The notes under the pieces are model-generated. The model was given only the letters and a program-made list of their open reading frames with translations, did not search any database and was not told the DNA's origin. 64,000 nucleotides of DNA from Brooklawnia cerclae (GTDB taxonomy: Bacteria > Actinomycetota > Actinomycetes > Propionibacteriales > Propionibacteriaceae): positions 1,984,001 through 2,048,000 of the forward strand of contig NZ_JAAMOZ010000001.1 in the NCBI RefSeq assembly GCF_011758645.1, in the 5' to 3' direction. This document shows, in pieces, positions 24,447 to 33,314 of the stretch; position 1 is the first letter of the stretch, and each line of letters opens with the position of its first letter. The position numbers and the translations under genes were made by a program.

Positions 24447-24971
24447 ATGAGCGAATCACCGAGCAGCAGCAAGTGGGCTGTTCTTCGCTTCAAGAGATCT
24501 GAGCTCCTACTCGGACCAAAGGTCTGGATCGGCTGCGCAATCGCGATCGCGCTCATTGCGCTCGGCATCTACGTGACACCGAACAACCTCTGGGCAGGTG
24601 TCGGGATCGGCTGCGCCGGGGTACTGGGAGCCATACTCGGCACTCTCTTCCAGACGACCCCGCGGGAGAAGGACTTCACCGCGAACGGCGCGAGCGCAGT
24701 ACGCGGTCTGCTGGGGATCGCTGAAGATGTCGAAAACGCGCAGGCGATCGCGACTCAACTGTCTCAAGCCACATCGCCGAGGAATAGCCGCGTCTCAACG
24801 GGGTTGGTAGACATCCAAGAACGACTGCAAGAGGTCCGGCTCGCCTTGTACGCATCTATGGCGGAGTGGGACTCCGTCGCCCCTGGCTCACTTGACGAGG
24901 TTAACCGGCTGCGTAACGAAGGACGCCGGGCATTCGAATTGCTAGCACGAGAGGCGGAACAGAATGACTGA
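24447..24971 (+). CDS. Small membrane protein of unknown function (paired with next gene)
   Basis: 174 residues: a short basic cytoplasmic start (SKWAVLRFKRSELL), two transmembrane helices (VWIGCAIAIALIALGIYV and LWAGVGIGCAGVLGAILGTL), then a cytoplasmic helical/coiled-coil part with IAEDVENAQAIATQLSQA and IQERLQEVRLALYASM. No recognised domain. Its 3' end overlaps the next gene by 8 nt, so the two are co-translated. It is divergent from the toxin-antitoxin pair with a 48-bp AT-rich promoter gap. A membrane effector plus soluble partner inside a restriction island suggests a defence or stress role, but this is inference. Confidence 0.6.
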   Translation: MSESPSSSKWAVLRFKRSELLLGPKVWIGCAIAIALIALGIYVTPNNLWAGVGIGCAGVLGAILGTLFQTTPREKDFTANGASAVRGLLGIAEDVENAQAIATQLSQATSPRNSRVSTGLVDIQERLQEVRLALYASMAEWDSVAPGSLDEVNRLRNEGRRAFELLAREAEQND

Positions 24972-25497
24972 AGATCACGCCGACAATGATGACAACACCG
25001 AACTAGCTGAGTTGGTCAAGGAACCCGAGAATCGAATTCGCGGGAAGGTCGCAGAAGTAGTAAGCGACCGCGAGGTGATCTTAAATCGCGGGTCAGAACA
25101 TGGGGTCCGACCAGGGATGTACTTTGCGATCCTCGACCCGGACGCCGTCGGTATCACCGACCCCGAAACCGGAGAGACGCTTGGAGACATCCGAATCGTA
25201 AAGATTGTTGTTCGAGCGACAGACGTAGCACCCAAGATCACGTTGGCACGAACATTCCGCACTCGGCGCGTGAATATTGGGGGCAGTGGAGGGCTCGGGC
25301 TTGGGTCAATTGCGCGAGCGATGCAGGAGCCAGAATATGTCGAGCAAGTGGAGAAACTGACGCTTGATCGCAACTCCCCGCGCAAGATAGATCCGAATGA
25401 TTCGGTCGTAGGACGTGGCGATCCCTTCGAGCTCGCCACACCAGCAGAAGTCGAGGATATCCGATCAATCACAGTTTGGGAGCCACCCGCCTACTAG
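24964..25497 (+). CDS. Soluble partner protein with FlgT-C-like beta domain, function unknown
   Basis: 177 residues. After an acidic start, IRGKVAEVVSDREVILNRGS then EHGVRPGMYFAILDPD then ITDPETGETLGDI reads like the small beta-barrel repeat seen in FlgT C-terminal-type domains (G-K-V ... V-I-LNxGsxxGVxxGmxf-v). The second half has the glycine-rich GGSGGLGLGSIARAMQ and no known motif. It overlaps the membrane gene by 8 nt. Translation is probably coupled. No enzymatic residues are evident; I cannot assign a role beyond partnership with the membrane protein. Confidence 0.6.
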   Translation: MTEDHADNDDNTELAELVKEPENRIRGKVAEVVSDREVILNRGSEHGVRPGMYFAILDPDAVGITDPETGETLGDIRIVKIVVRATDVAPKITLARTFRTRRVNIGGSGGLGLGSIARAMQEPEYVEQVEKLTLDRNSPRKIDPNDSVVGRGDPFELATPAEVEDIRSITVWEPPAY

Positions 25498-25696
25498 GCA
25501 CCCGCGTAGCGCGCGACAGCATGCCGGACCGGCCACACGTCTTTCAGAAGATGCGCGCGGCCACTCAGGCCCAGCCTCCCTGCCCATCCGCGACACTCCT
25601 CTGGCGAGCACCGCGTTGCTGCCTGAAGTATCCCTCACGGACCCGCTTTTGCGACGGCACGCCTCATACAAATCGAGGTTGAGCGCTGGAAGAAGT

Positions 25697-26245
25697 TCAG
25701 GCTGGGGCGTCGCCGTGGGATAGCTCAGCCTGGATCTCTCGGATCGTCACAGCGAGGGCTCCCGACGCCAGGAGTCCGGTTCCCAATGGCCCGGATGAGT
25801 TCTCTCCGAGCAGGGGCAGTCTCGCCAGTGCCGCGCGAACGTCGGGCGTCATGTGGTTGATCTGCCAGCGAACCTCATCGCGGCGCGCGATTTCCTGGTC
25901 AACCGCCGTGAGTGAAGCGGCCTTCGCCGCGTACGCGGCAGCACCGAGAGCATGAGCCCCCATGTGGGCCACGCCCGAAGCTTGGCCAGCGGCGCGAGCA
26001 GCTGCTACCGCGACGGGTGACTTCACCGATTGAGCCGCACGCCCGGCGACCAACCTCCGTTTGATCTCACCAGCAGCATCGAGTTCACCACGGCCATAGG
26101 CGCGGGTGCGTGCGATGCCATCCCTCGCACGATCATCCTCGGGAGCCTCGGCTTCGAACAGCGGCAGTACTCGTTCAGCGCAGTCTGCTGCCCAGAGAGC
26201 GACGAGACGCCGATCGGCGTCGTCGAGTGTCTGCGGAGAGGCCAT
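25697..26245 (-). CDS. Putative immunity protein (Imm-5-like)
   Basis: 182 residues, Ala-rich and helical. The N-terminal part (RLVALWAADCAERVLPLFEA, then ARDGIARTRAYGRGEL) and middle (AARAAGQASGVAHMGAHALG) resemble proteins annotated as putative immunity proteins that neutralise polymorphic toxins. No cognate toxin gene is adjacent. GAGAGA lies about 8 nt before the ATG. The gap 25498-25696 on its 3' side holds no gene that I can support. Confidence 0.5.
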   Translation of the reverse strand: MASPQTLDDADRRLVALWAADCAERVLPLFEAEAPEDDRARDGIARTRAYGRGELDAAGEIKRRLVAGRAAQSVKSPVAVAAARAAGQASGVAHMGAHALGAAAYAAKAASLTAVDQEIARRDEVRWQINHMTPDVRAALARLPLLGENSSGPLGTGLLASGALAVTIREIQAELSHGDAPA

Positions 26246-26453
26246 GTATCGATTCTCTCAGCACGCGGTGAAACCTCGATTGCAAGACGCGTGTTCGCTA
26301 AGACTGGGCCGGTGGTGAGCGGGAGCTCGGGCGGTTTCCACGGCGGGGAAGGGGTTAAGAGCTCCTGAGTGATCCCACGCTCAGGCCGGTCGGTTCTGGG
26401 TGTGCGCGGCGTGCTTCCCGCTATCTGTGGCCTACTCGTGGTAGTTAGTTGAA

Positions 26454-27314
26454 GTGAGAGATATAACTGGTTTCAGCACGACCGCGGTCTTCGCTGCCGC
26501 AGCGCGTGCCGCGCATCCGATCGTCGACCAAGAACCACACCTGCTGGAAGATCCAGTCGCACAACGATTGTGCGAGTCGATCAGCCCGTCTCCACTGACC
26601 TTTCAGGTCGAACACTCCGAGGAGCCGGTGCTGGCTGCCGCACGCCTGTCGGCGTGCGCGCGTTCCAACTTTGCCGACCGGACGCTTCTGAACCTTGGTA
26701 TTGATCAACTCGTTGTCGTTGGCGCAGGCCTGGACACCACACTCCAGCGGCTTCACGACCAGTTTGATGGGCAGGCATGGCTCGTGGATCTGCCCGGGGT
26801 GCTTGCCTGGCGCGAAGAACTGTTCCGCGATGCCGGAGTCGCTGACTTCGCTCATCATGTTGCCGCCGATCTCAGGGATGGCCTGGACCCCCACCTGTTG
26901 AAGATGGCTGGTTTCAAAGCCCGACGGCCGGCCGTGGTCCTCTGGCTCGGGGTAAGCATGTACCTGCTCCCAGCGCAGTGCCGACGATTCTTCGCCGACC
27001 TGTCCGGTCTGTCATACGGGTCAGTCTTGATCTTCGACTACGTCCTTTCATCTGGACACCGAGATGAGGCGGGTGCGGCCTACGCAAACACTGTCGCAAC
27101 GATGGCGGGCAAGGTTGGGGAGCCATGGCTGTGCACGACCACACCATCTGATGCACGCCACTGGCTCGAAGAAGCTGGCTGGTATACCCACCAAGATGTT
27201 GACGAGGCGAGCGTGGCCCCGCCCGAGTTCTGGGACCGGCAGATCCATCTCAAGCCCATGAAGCTGATCAGGCTCGTCTACGCGTCACTGCGCGTTGAAA
27301 GACGGCCAACATGA
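26454..27314 (+). CDS. Class I SAM-dependent methyltransferase (leucine carboxyl methyltransferase-like)
   Basis: 286 residues of the LCM/PPM1-like methyltransferase family common in actinobacteria: ARAAHPIVDQEPHLLEDPVA at the start, the SAM-binding LGIDQLVVVGAGLDTTLQRL, the acidic LVDLPGVLAWREELF, and WLGVSMYLLPAQCRRFFADL. These proteins O-methylate carboxyl or hydroxyl groups of small metabolites. The substrate is unknown and no biosynthetic genes lie nearby. The start is GTG with a weak RBS. It is in the accessory island and followed by mobile-element relics. Confidence 0.75.
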   Translation: MRDITGFSTTAVFAAAARAAHPIVDQEPHLLEDPVAQRLCESISPSPLTFQVEHSEEPVLAAARLSACARSNFADRTLLNLGIDQLVVVGAGLDTTLQRLHDQFDGQAWLVDLPGVLAWREELFRDAGVADFAHHVAADLRDGLDPHLLKMAGFKARRPAVVLWLGVSMYLLPAQCRRFFADLSGLSYGSVLIFDYVLSSGHRDEAGAAYANTVATMAGKVGEPWLCTTTPSDARHWLEEAGWYTHQDVDEASVAPPEFWDRQIHLKPMKLIRLVYASLRVERRPT

Positions 27315-27494
27315 CAATTCCCACCGCCGCCCACCAACAGCTCTGCCACCTGGTTAACCAATGAGCACCTATCGGTAGGGGAAAGGGGAGCGAAACCGTG
27401 ACCGACCACGCGGGTGCCGTTATCAGCTTTCGCGATAGCGAGAAACTGCGCTGCCTGCTGTGTCGTCTGCACGAGCAGGGTTGAGGGTGCCTGG

Positions 27495-28235
27495 GTGCAT
27501 GATCCCGTCGCGGCGGATTTGATGCGGTACGCGCGGGACAAGTACGCCGCTCTGGCGGTCAAACATCGGCTTGATCCGTGGGAGGCGGTCTCTGCCGCGT
27601 TCGAGGTGATGCGCACCCCGGCCGCGCGTCGTGCTCGTGATCCGTGGGCGGTGATCACGCATTCGGTGCGGATCACCTGCTCGGTCGAGGAACAAGGGCA
27701 GGGGCTCTTGTGCTCGGTGCATCAGGCCAGGCGGAAGCGGTTCACCGTGTTCCACGATCCCGAACGATTCTCCGACCGCGAGCACCCGATGGTCGACAAC
27801 CACCCCGTGTTCGGGTTCATCGACGAGCACTTCGACGACCTCGATACCCCAGAACCCGATCCCGGATCCACGCCTGTCCTTCATGCGGTCGAAGGGGCGA
27901 TCACGCTCCTGGTGCTGCTGGGCTGGCCGGGCGATACGGCGCGGGATGCGGTCGAGCATGTCTGTGACGCGCTCACGAAAACCGGAGCGCGGCAGACCGC
28001 GTATAGCGCGTTGCGGCGCGATAAGCAGACCCCTGCGATGCTGGATCTTCCCCGCCCGGCCTGGCATGCACTGCTCCGAGCCCTACTAGGCAGCCGAGAA
28101 CCAGCGCACGCGGCGACACCCATGGGGCGCGGGGTGTTGTTGCGGCTGCTGATCGGCGAGACGATCCCGCTACTGCTGGACGATGACGATCTCGTCACTG
28201 CCCTCTCGCTCGCTTCCTTCGGGGTGGGGAGGTGA
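27495..28235 (+). CDS. Mobile-element protein of unknown function (upstream of ParB-like relic)
   Basis: 246 residues from VHDPVAADLMRYARDKYAAL. It matches the pattern of a protein I know only as a companion of ParB-like and serine-recombinase genes in actinobacterial elements: an N-terminal HDPVAxDLMRYA, a central ARDPWAVITHSVRITCSVEE, and a C-terminal LLRALLGSREPAHAATPMG-type ending. The GTG at 27495 is preferred because upstream codons (to 27414) do not resemble the family. It ends 6 nt before the ParB-like start, so both belonged to one operon. No catalytic motif seen. Confidence 0.55.
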   Translation: MHDPVAADLMRYARDKYAALAVKHRLDPWEAVSAAFEVMRTPAARRARDPWAVITHSVRITCSVEEQGQGLLCSVHQARRKRFTVFHDPERFSDREHPMVDNHPVFGFIDEHFDDLDTPEPDPGSTPVLHAVEGAITLLVLLGWPGDTARDAVEHVCDALTKTGARQTAYSALRRDKQTPAMLDLPRPAWHALLRALLGSREPAHAATPMGRGVLLRLLIGETIPLLLDDDDLVTALSLASFGVGR

Positions 28236-28241
28236 GCGGGG

Positions 28242-28860
28242 ATGGACGTGCCAAAGGACGGCTTCTACGTCGAACAGGCCATCGCCTCCATACCGGTCGG
28301 GAACCGGCACCGCAAAGACCTCGGCGAGATCGACACCCTCGCCGCGTCGATCCAGCGCCACGGTCTACTGCAACCGATCGCAGTGAATCTCGACGGGTTC
28401 CTCAACGAGGCCCAGTACGTCGGCCTCGCCAAGAAGATCGAGGCCGCGTTCGACGAACGCTTCGCTACACGCTCCGACGAACTCGCAGAGCTGGCGGCGA
28501 ACCGCCGACGCCTCGAAGACGAGTCCGACAAGCTCCTCGCCGCGCACTTCGCCGACGCCATCGACCTCACCACGCTCAAGCGCCACCAAGACCGCATCCG
28601 CGCAGGATTGGCCGACATCGACCGCCGCATCGAGAACGAGCACGACCAAGACCAAGGCCCGAGACGCCAGATCAACAAGGCGTTACGCCTCCTGATCGAC
28701 TGCCAACGCCTCTACAAGACCACCGACCCGCACGGAAAGCGCCTCGTCAATCAGACCTTCACCACCGGCATCGACATCAACGAAGACGAGGAAGCAACCC
28801 TCCGCCTCGCGGAACCCTTCGCCGTCACGACAGGCGAAAACACCCATGTCAGGAGTTCGA
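28242..28860 (+). pseudogene. Chimeric relic: ParB-like N-terminus joined to the C-terminus of a large serine recombinase
   Basis: Residues 1-50 (MDVPKDGFYVEQAIASIPVG, then RHRKDLGEIDTLAASIQRHG) are the start of a ParB/Spo0J-type nuclease domain, which breaks off before its GxRR motif. From about residue 55 the protein is the coiled-coil C-terminus of a large serine recombinase (DELAELAANRRRLEDESDKL, LKRHQDRIRAGLADIDRRIE, RLVNQTFTTGIDINEDEEAT). The junction near 28400 stays in frame. The frame runs on without a proper stop into the tRNA-Ala gene. It looks like an internal deletion that fused two genes of an integrated element. Not expected to work as either protein. Confidence 0.7.
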
Positions 28861-28875
28861 CTACGTCTGCAATTG

Positions 28876-28948
28876 TGGAGCTAAGGGGATTCGAACCCCT
28901 GGCCTCTTCCATGCCATGGAAGCGCGCTACCAACTGCGCCATAGCCCC
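28876..28948 (-). tRNA. tRNA-Ala (anticodon GGC)
   Basis: The minus strand gives a 73-nt cloverleaf: acceptor GGGGCTA pairing with TAGCTCC, containing the G3-U70 pair that defines alanine tRNAs; D arm with AGTTGGTAG; anticodon stem CTTCC/GGAAG around the loop ATGGCAT (anticodon GGC); T arm AGGGG-TTCGAAT-CCCCT; discriminator A. CCA is not encoded. A mobile-element relic abuts its 3' end. Confidence 0.97.
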
Positions 28949-29341
28949 GCACACTCATCCCCGCGCGAGCGGCGACCTAGGTAGGTTAGCGCAGGATCGG
29001 ACGCTTGCCAAACCGCGCCAGGGGGCCACCCTGCAGGCTGGACGAGCGAGCCCTCCCACCGCCTTCGGCTGCGTCGACGACGACCGCCCGCCGCAAGCCA
29101 CCCCGCCGGGACTCCGGGTACCGACCCCACACGCAGAACCCGTCCAGCGGCAATCCCGTCAGCAACCCCCGCACTTTTCGCCGATTCCATATGCCGATCG
29201 TCCGGCCCATCATTTCTGCTGTGCGCCCTATGATCAATTCCGAACGAGAATCCATCTCTTCACCACGCCAAATAGTGCGCGCTATTTTGCCCAATTCGTC
29301 GCGAAACAGCCAGAAGATTCCCACTGTAAAGGAATTCGCTC
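28949..29341. other. 393-bp gap between tRNA-Ala and the Ldh-type gene
   Basis: No supported gene. The part next to the tRNA is GC-rich and would contain the tRNA promoter. The last 130 bp, before the dehydrogenase, is distinctly AT-richer and contains an 18-bp inverted repeat (29270-29287). A 112-codon minus-strand frame (28986-29324) lacks family features and an RBS. Confidence 0.6.
29270..29287. promoter_or_regulatory. Inverted repeat upstream of the Ldh-type gene
   Basis: AAATAGtgcgcgCTATTT: 6-bp perfect arms, centred about 63 bp before the ATG at 29342, in an AT-rich promoter-like stretch. It has the size and position of a repressor operator. The regulator is not identified. Confidence 0.4.
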
Positions 29342-30409
29342 ATGCCGGCGACCTACGAGACCCACCGAGCCCAGTTGAAGGCCATCCTCCTGGCATGGGG
29401 CATGCCGGAGGACAACGCCGAAGTGACGGCCGACGTCTTGTCCTGGGCCGACCTGCACGGCATCGACAGCCACGGGATCTCGATGCTTCCCCGATACAAC
29501 CAACTGCGTGAGCAAGGACGCGTGGACCTGCGAGCCCAGCCCGCCGTCGTCCGCGAGACGCCGGTGTCGGCGCTGGTCGACGGTGGCCGCGGGCTCGGCC
29601 ACGTCCCGGCCAGATTCGGTATACAACTCGCCATCAGTAAGGCAAAACAATCAGGCATGGCGATCGTGGTCGTCCGTGGTTCAGCCCATTTCGGCGCGGC
29701 TGGGTACTACACCTCCCTGGCCGCGGATGAGGGCCTCGTCGGTATGGCCTGCACGACCGCGTCGGTGGCCCAGGTGGCGCCTACCTTCGGCAAGCAAGCC
29801 AAGCTCGGCACCGACCCCTGGTCCTTCGCGGCGCCGACGTCCGGCGGGCGGCCGTTTCTGCTCGACATGGCCACGACCACAGTGGCTGCGGGACGGATCA
29901 GGAACAAGGCGAACGAAGGTCTCGAATGCCCTCCTGGCTGGGTTCTCGATCGTGAAGGAAACCCGAGCACCGACCCTTTGGTCACTCGCGAGAAAGGTGG
30001 ATTCATGACATCGCTCGGAGGCTCCCCGCAGAATTCCAGCTACAAGGGCTACGGGCTCGCGGTCATGGTCAACATTCTCGGTTCATGCCTGTCGGGTGCG
30101 GCGTTGATAACCGAGGCATCGGCGCACGCGAAAACAGCGCAAGCACACGACATCGGCCACTGCTTCATCGTGATCGATCCCGCCGTCTTCCGTGCACACG
30201 AGGAGTTCGAGGACGACGTCGCCCGCCTGTGCGGGGATCTGCGAGCGACACAGCCGGCTGACCCGGACCAGCCCGTCATGGTCGCGGGCGACCCCCAGTG
30301 GACGACAGCCGATCAACGGCGACGCGACGGCATTCCGGTCGGCCCCGGCCTGCTCGACCAGGTGCGCCGGATCGCCGCGGCCAGCGGCGCGCCCTGGTTA
30401 CTGGGCTGA
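29342..30409 (+). CDS. Ldh-family (malate/L-lactate/ureidoglycolate-type) NAD(P)-dependent dehydrogenase
   Basis: 355 residues of the type 2 malate/lactate dehydrogenase (YlbC/ComC/AllD) family. The start THRAQLKAILLAWGMPEDNA precedes the active-site block ADLHGIDSHGISMLPRY with its catalytic His; then SAHFGAAGYYTSLAADEGLV, the cofactor region LGTDPWSFAAP, LLDMATTTVAAGRIR, and YKGYGLAVMVNILGSCLSGA. It oxidises or reduces a 2-hydroxy acid/2-oxo acid pair. AAGGA lies upstream of the ATG. It converges with nifB and may belong functionally to the nif-like/ABC locus; the substrate is not known. Confidence 0.9.
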   Translation: MPATYETHRAQLKAILLAWGMPEDNAEVTADVLSWADLHGIDSHGISMLPRYNQLREQGRVDLRAQPAVVRETPVSALVDGGRGLGHVPARFGIQLAISKAKQSGMAIVVVRGSAHFGAAGYYTSLAADEGLVGMACTTASVAQVAPTFGKQAKLGTDPWSFAAPTSGGRPFLLDMATTTVAAGRIRNKANEGLECPPGWVLDREGNPSTDPLVTREKGGFMTSLGGSPQNSSYKGYGLAVMVNILGSCLSGAALITEASAHAKTAQAHDIGHCFIVIDPAVFRAHEEFEDDVARLCGDLRATQPADPDQPVMVAGDPQWTTADQRRRDGIPVGPGLLDQVRRIAAASGAPWLLG

Positions 30410-30489
30410 CGCCCCGCACTCACCGGCTGAAAGGCATCCAGCGGCTGACAAGCCTCGACTCACCAGCGCCTCGCATTCTCGCGCACGGT

Positions 30490-31944
30490 TCAGGATGCCT
30501 GCTCACGCGCGGGTGCGATCTCCGCCCCGCCGCTCGCGTCCACGGGTCGTCTCGAAAGCACGCCCTCGTCCAGCACGAACTCGACGATTCCGCTCCCGGT
30601 CTCCCGCGCGCGGGGTGCCTGCACAACCGGCAGGTCGCGGCACCCGTCGCCCGGCGCCAGGCCATCGCCGGGCCCGTCGCAGTCGGTCGCGCAACTCCGC
30701 GCATCGAGCGAGAGACGCGGGGGTCGTCCGCCGAACACGTCGGTGAGAGCCTCACCGACCGCTCCTTCCGCCTCGTACACGCTGATGCCGCATCCCCGGA
30801 GCACTGTGCGGGCCGTGCCGCCCAACTGGTAGCAGATGAGCGCCCGGCAGTCCTGCAGCAACCCGGCCAGATGCGTCCAACGTGCCGCTCCCCCGCCGAT
30901 CGGCGGGACGACGCGCTCCTCCACCAGCTGCGGAGTGATGCGTCCACCGAGGTTGGCGTTCTCATACACCAGCAGTCGGTCAGCGCCCCCGAGGGTCTGG
31001 TCGAGCGTCTTCCCGTCCTGGCTGCACACCGCGATCCGGGTACGCACCCGGCCGATCGTCCTCGCGGCGAACAGCCTGGTGATGGCCTCGTCGTCGTTGT
31101 CATCCCCCAGAAGCCCGACGGCGTCGGCCCTGCATCGCTGGCAGTGGGTCATCTGCTGCACGAACTCCGCCGCCTCCGAGCGCGCCCTGGCAACCTCGTG
31201 CGCCGTGGGGGCGTCCAGCTCGCCGAAAGGTGTGCCCTCGACCGGATACAGCGCGATCTCGTTCATGGTGTCCACGCCCAGCTCGGACGCGAGCCTGGCC
31301 ACGTCGGCGACACCGTCGAGGGTGATCCCCGGCACCAGCACGGTGTTCACCTTCACCGTGATGCCACGGTCCTTCAGCCCCCGGATCGACTCGATCTGCC
31401 GTGCGAGAAGGAGCTCGCCGGCCTCTCGTCCCCGATAGACCTTGCCACGGCCATCCCTGACCCACCGATAGATCCGGCCACCCACCTCCGGATCGACCGT
31501 CGACATCGTGATCGTCACATGGCTGATGCCGAGTTCGGCGATGTCGTCGAGGTGGGCGGGAACCCCCAGACCGTTGCTCGACACACACAGCAGCAGGTCG
31601 GGGTGACGCTGCTTCACCAGTCGCAGCGTCCTCAGTGTCTTGTCCACGTTCGCGAACGGATCGCCCGGCCCGGCGATACCCACGACGGCCAGGGCGGGTA
31701 TGTCGCGACGCACCATGTCCACATAGTCGGCAGCCTGTTCCGGAGTCAGAAGGGTGGACGACACCCCCGGCCGCGACTCGGCCACGCAGTCGAACCGTCG
31801 GTTGCAGTAATTGCACTGCACGTTGCACCGTGGCGCGACCGGCAGGTGGACGCGTGCCGCTCGCGCCCGTGCAGCCTCGTCGAAGCAGGGATGTTCGGTC
31901 AGCGGCACCCGCGTCGGGGTCGCGGGAGCGATGGACGTTGTCAC
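30490..31944 (-). CDS. nifB: Nitrogenase cofactor biosynthesis protein NifB (radical SAM plus NifX-like domain)
   Basis: 484 residues. Radical-SAM part: RVHLPVAPRCNVQCNYCNRR with the C40-x3-C44-x2-C47 cluster; nearby C20 (TEHPCF) and C53 (RFDC) correspond to ligands for the additional K-clusters; VVGIAGPGDPFANVDKTLRT; LLLCVSSNGLGVP; SHVTITMSTVDPEVGGRIYR. The C-terminal third is a NifX-like domain (IAVCSQDGKTLDQTLGGADR ... CRALICYQLGGTARTVLRGC), then a Cys-containing tail. NifB converts two 4Fe-4S clusters and SAM into the 8Fe-9S-carbide core of nitrogenase cofactors. GTG start with GAGGAG upstream. It follows nifH by 47 nt. All hallmark residues are present, so it should be active. Confidence 0.93.
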   Translation of the reverse strand: MTTSIAPATPTRVPLTEHPCFDEAARARAARVHLPVAPRCNVQCNYCNRRFDCVAESRPGVSSTLLTPEQAADYVDMVRRDIPALAVVGIAGPGDPFANVDKTLRTLRLVKQRHPDLLLCVSSNGLGVPAHLDDIAELGISHVTITMSTVDPEVGGRIYRWVRDGRGKVYRGREAGELLLARQIESIRGLKDRGITVKVNTVLVPGITLDGVADVARLASELGVDTMNEIALYPVEGTPFGELDAPTAHEVARARSEAAEFVQQMTHCQRCRADAVGLLGDDNDDEAITRLFAARTIGRVRTRIAVCSQDGKTLDQTLGGADRLLVYENANLGGRITPQLVEERVVPPIGGGAARWTHLAGLLQDCRALICYQLGGTARTVLRGCGISVYEAEGAVGEALTDVFGGRPPRLSLDARSCATDCDGPGDGLAPGDGCRDLPVVQAPRARETGSGIVEFVLDEGVLSRRPVDASGGAEIAPAREQAS

Positions 31945-31991
31945 AGTTGGCTCCTCATGGGTGGGTTGGAGGTGGGTGATGCCGGCCGCGC

Positions 31992-32903
<912 letters not shown>

Positions 32904-33314
32904 TCAATCACCACACCCCGGGCCTGCTGAGCGTCCGCTCTCGAACACACCCGCCCTGATCAGTGAACGCATAACTCCTTCCTGGGCACCGGATCCCTGA
33001 AACAGCCGAATACCCGTCTTCATCACATGGGTGGCCGCACCCGGCCCGATCCGGCCCACAACGAGCGCCTGGCAGTCGGCCAATGCGGCCAGCACCCGGT
33101 CGAACCCGCTCTCGTTGTGCCCTTCACTGTCGGCTGCCGGCTGAACCTGCCGATCCTCCACCACCCAGTGTTCCGCCCCGTCGATCTCGACGATGCGGAA
33201 CACCGCTGCCCTGGCGAAGTGATCCAGCACTGTCCCCCGGACAGCGAATGCCACCCGGGGATGCCTGCTGCCGGCCACCAGTCGTCCATAGCTAGGTGAC
33301 AGAGGCGTACTCAC
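32904..33314 (-). CDS. NifX/NafY-type iron-molybdenum cofactor-binding domain protein
   Basis: 136 residues with a single dinitrogenase-cofactor-binding domain: HPRVAFAVRGTVLDHFARAA (the opening strand with DHF), VEDRQVQPAADSEGHNESGF, then ALADCQALVVGRIGPGAATH and TGIRLFQGSG. NifX/NafY-type proteins carry NifB-co or the finished cofactor between assembly proteins. It begins with GTG 23 nt inside the preceding transferase gene and lies 87 nt before nifH, fitting one operon. The C-terminal PGCGD is unusual but of unknown meaning. Confidence 0.85.
   Translation of the reverse strand: MSTPLSPSYGRLVAGSRHPRVAFAVRGTVLDHFARAAVFRIVEIDGAEHWVVEDRQVQPAADSEGHNESGFDRVLAALADCQALVVGRIGPGAATHVMKTGIRLFQGSGAQEGVMRSLIRAGVFESGRSAGPGCGD

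Noticed and set aside
28876-28948. Search for a second copy of the tRNA-Ala 3' end as left att site of the island
   Set aside because: None found by eye within the window; the left boundary stays undefined.
28986-29324. 112-codon minus-strand ORF between tRNA-Ala and the Ldh gene
   Set aside because: No RBS, no recognisable domain, and it covers the likely promoter and operator of the Ldh gene.
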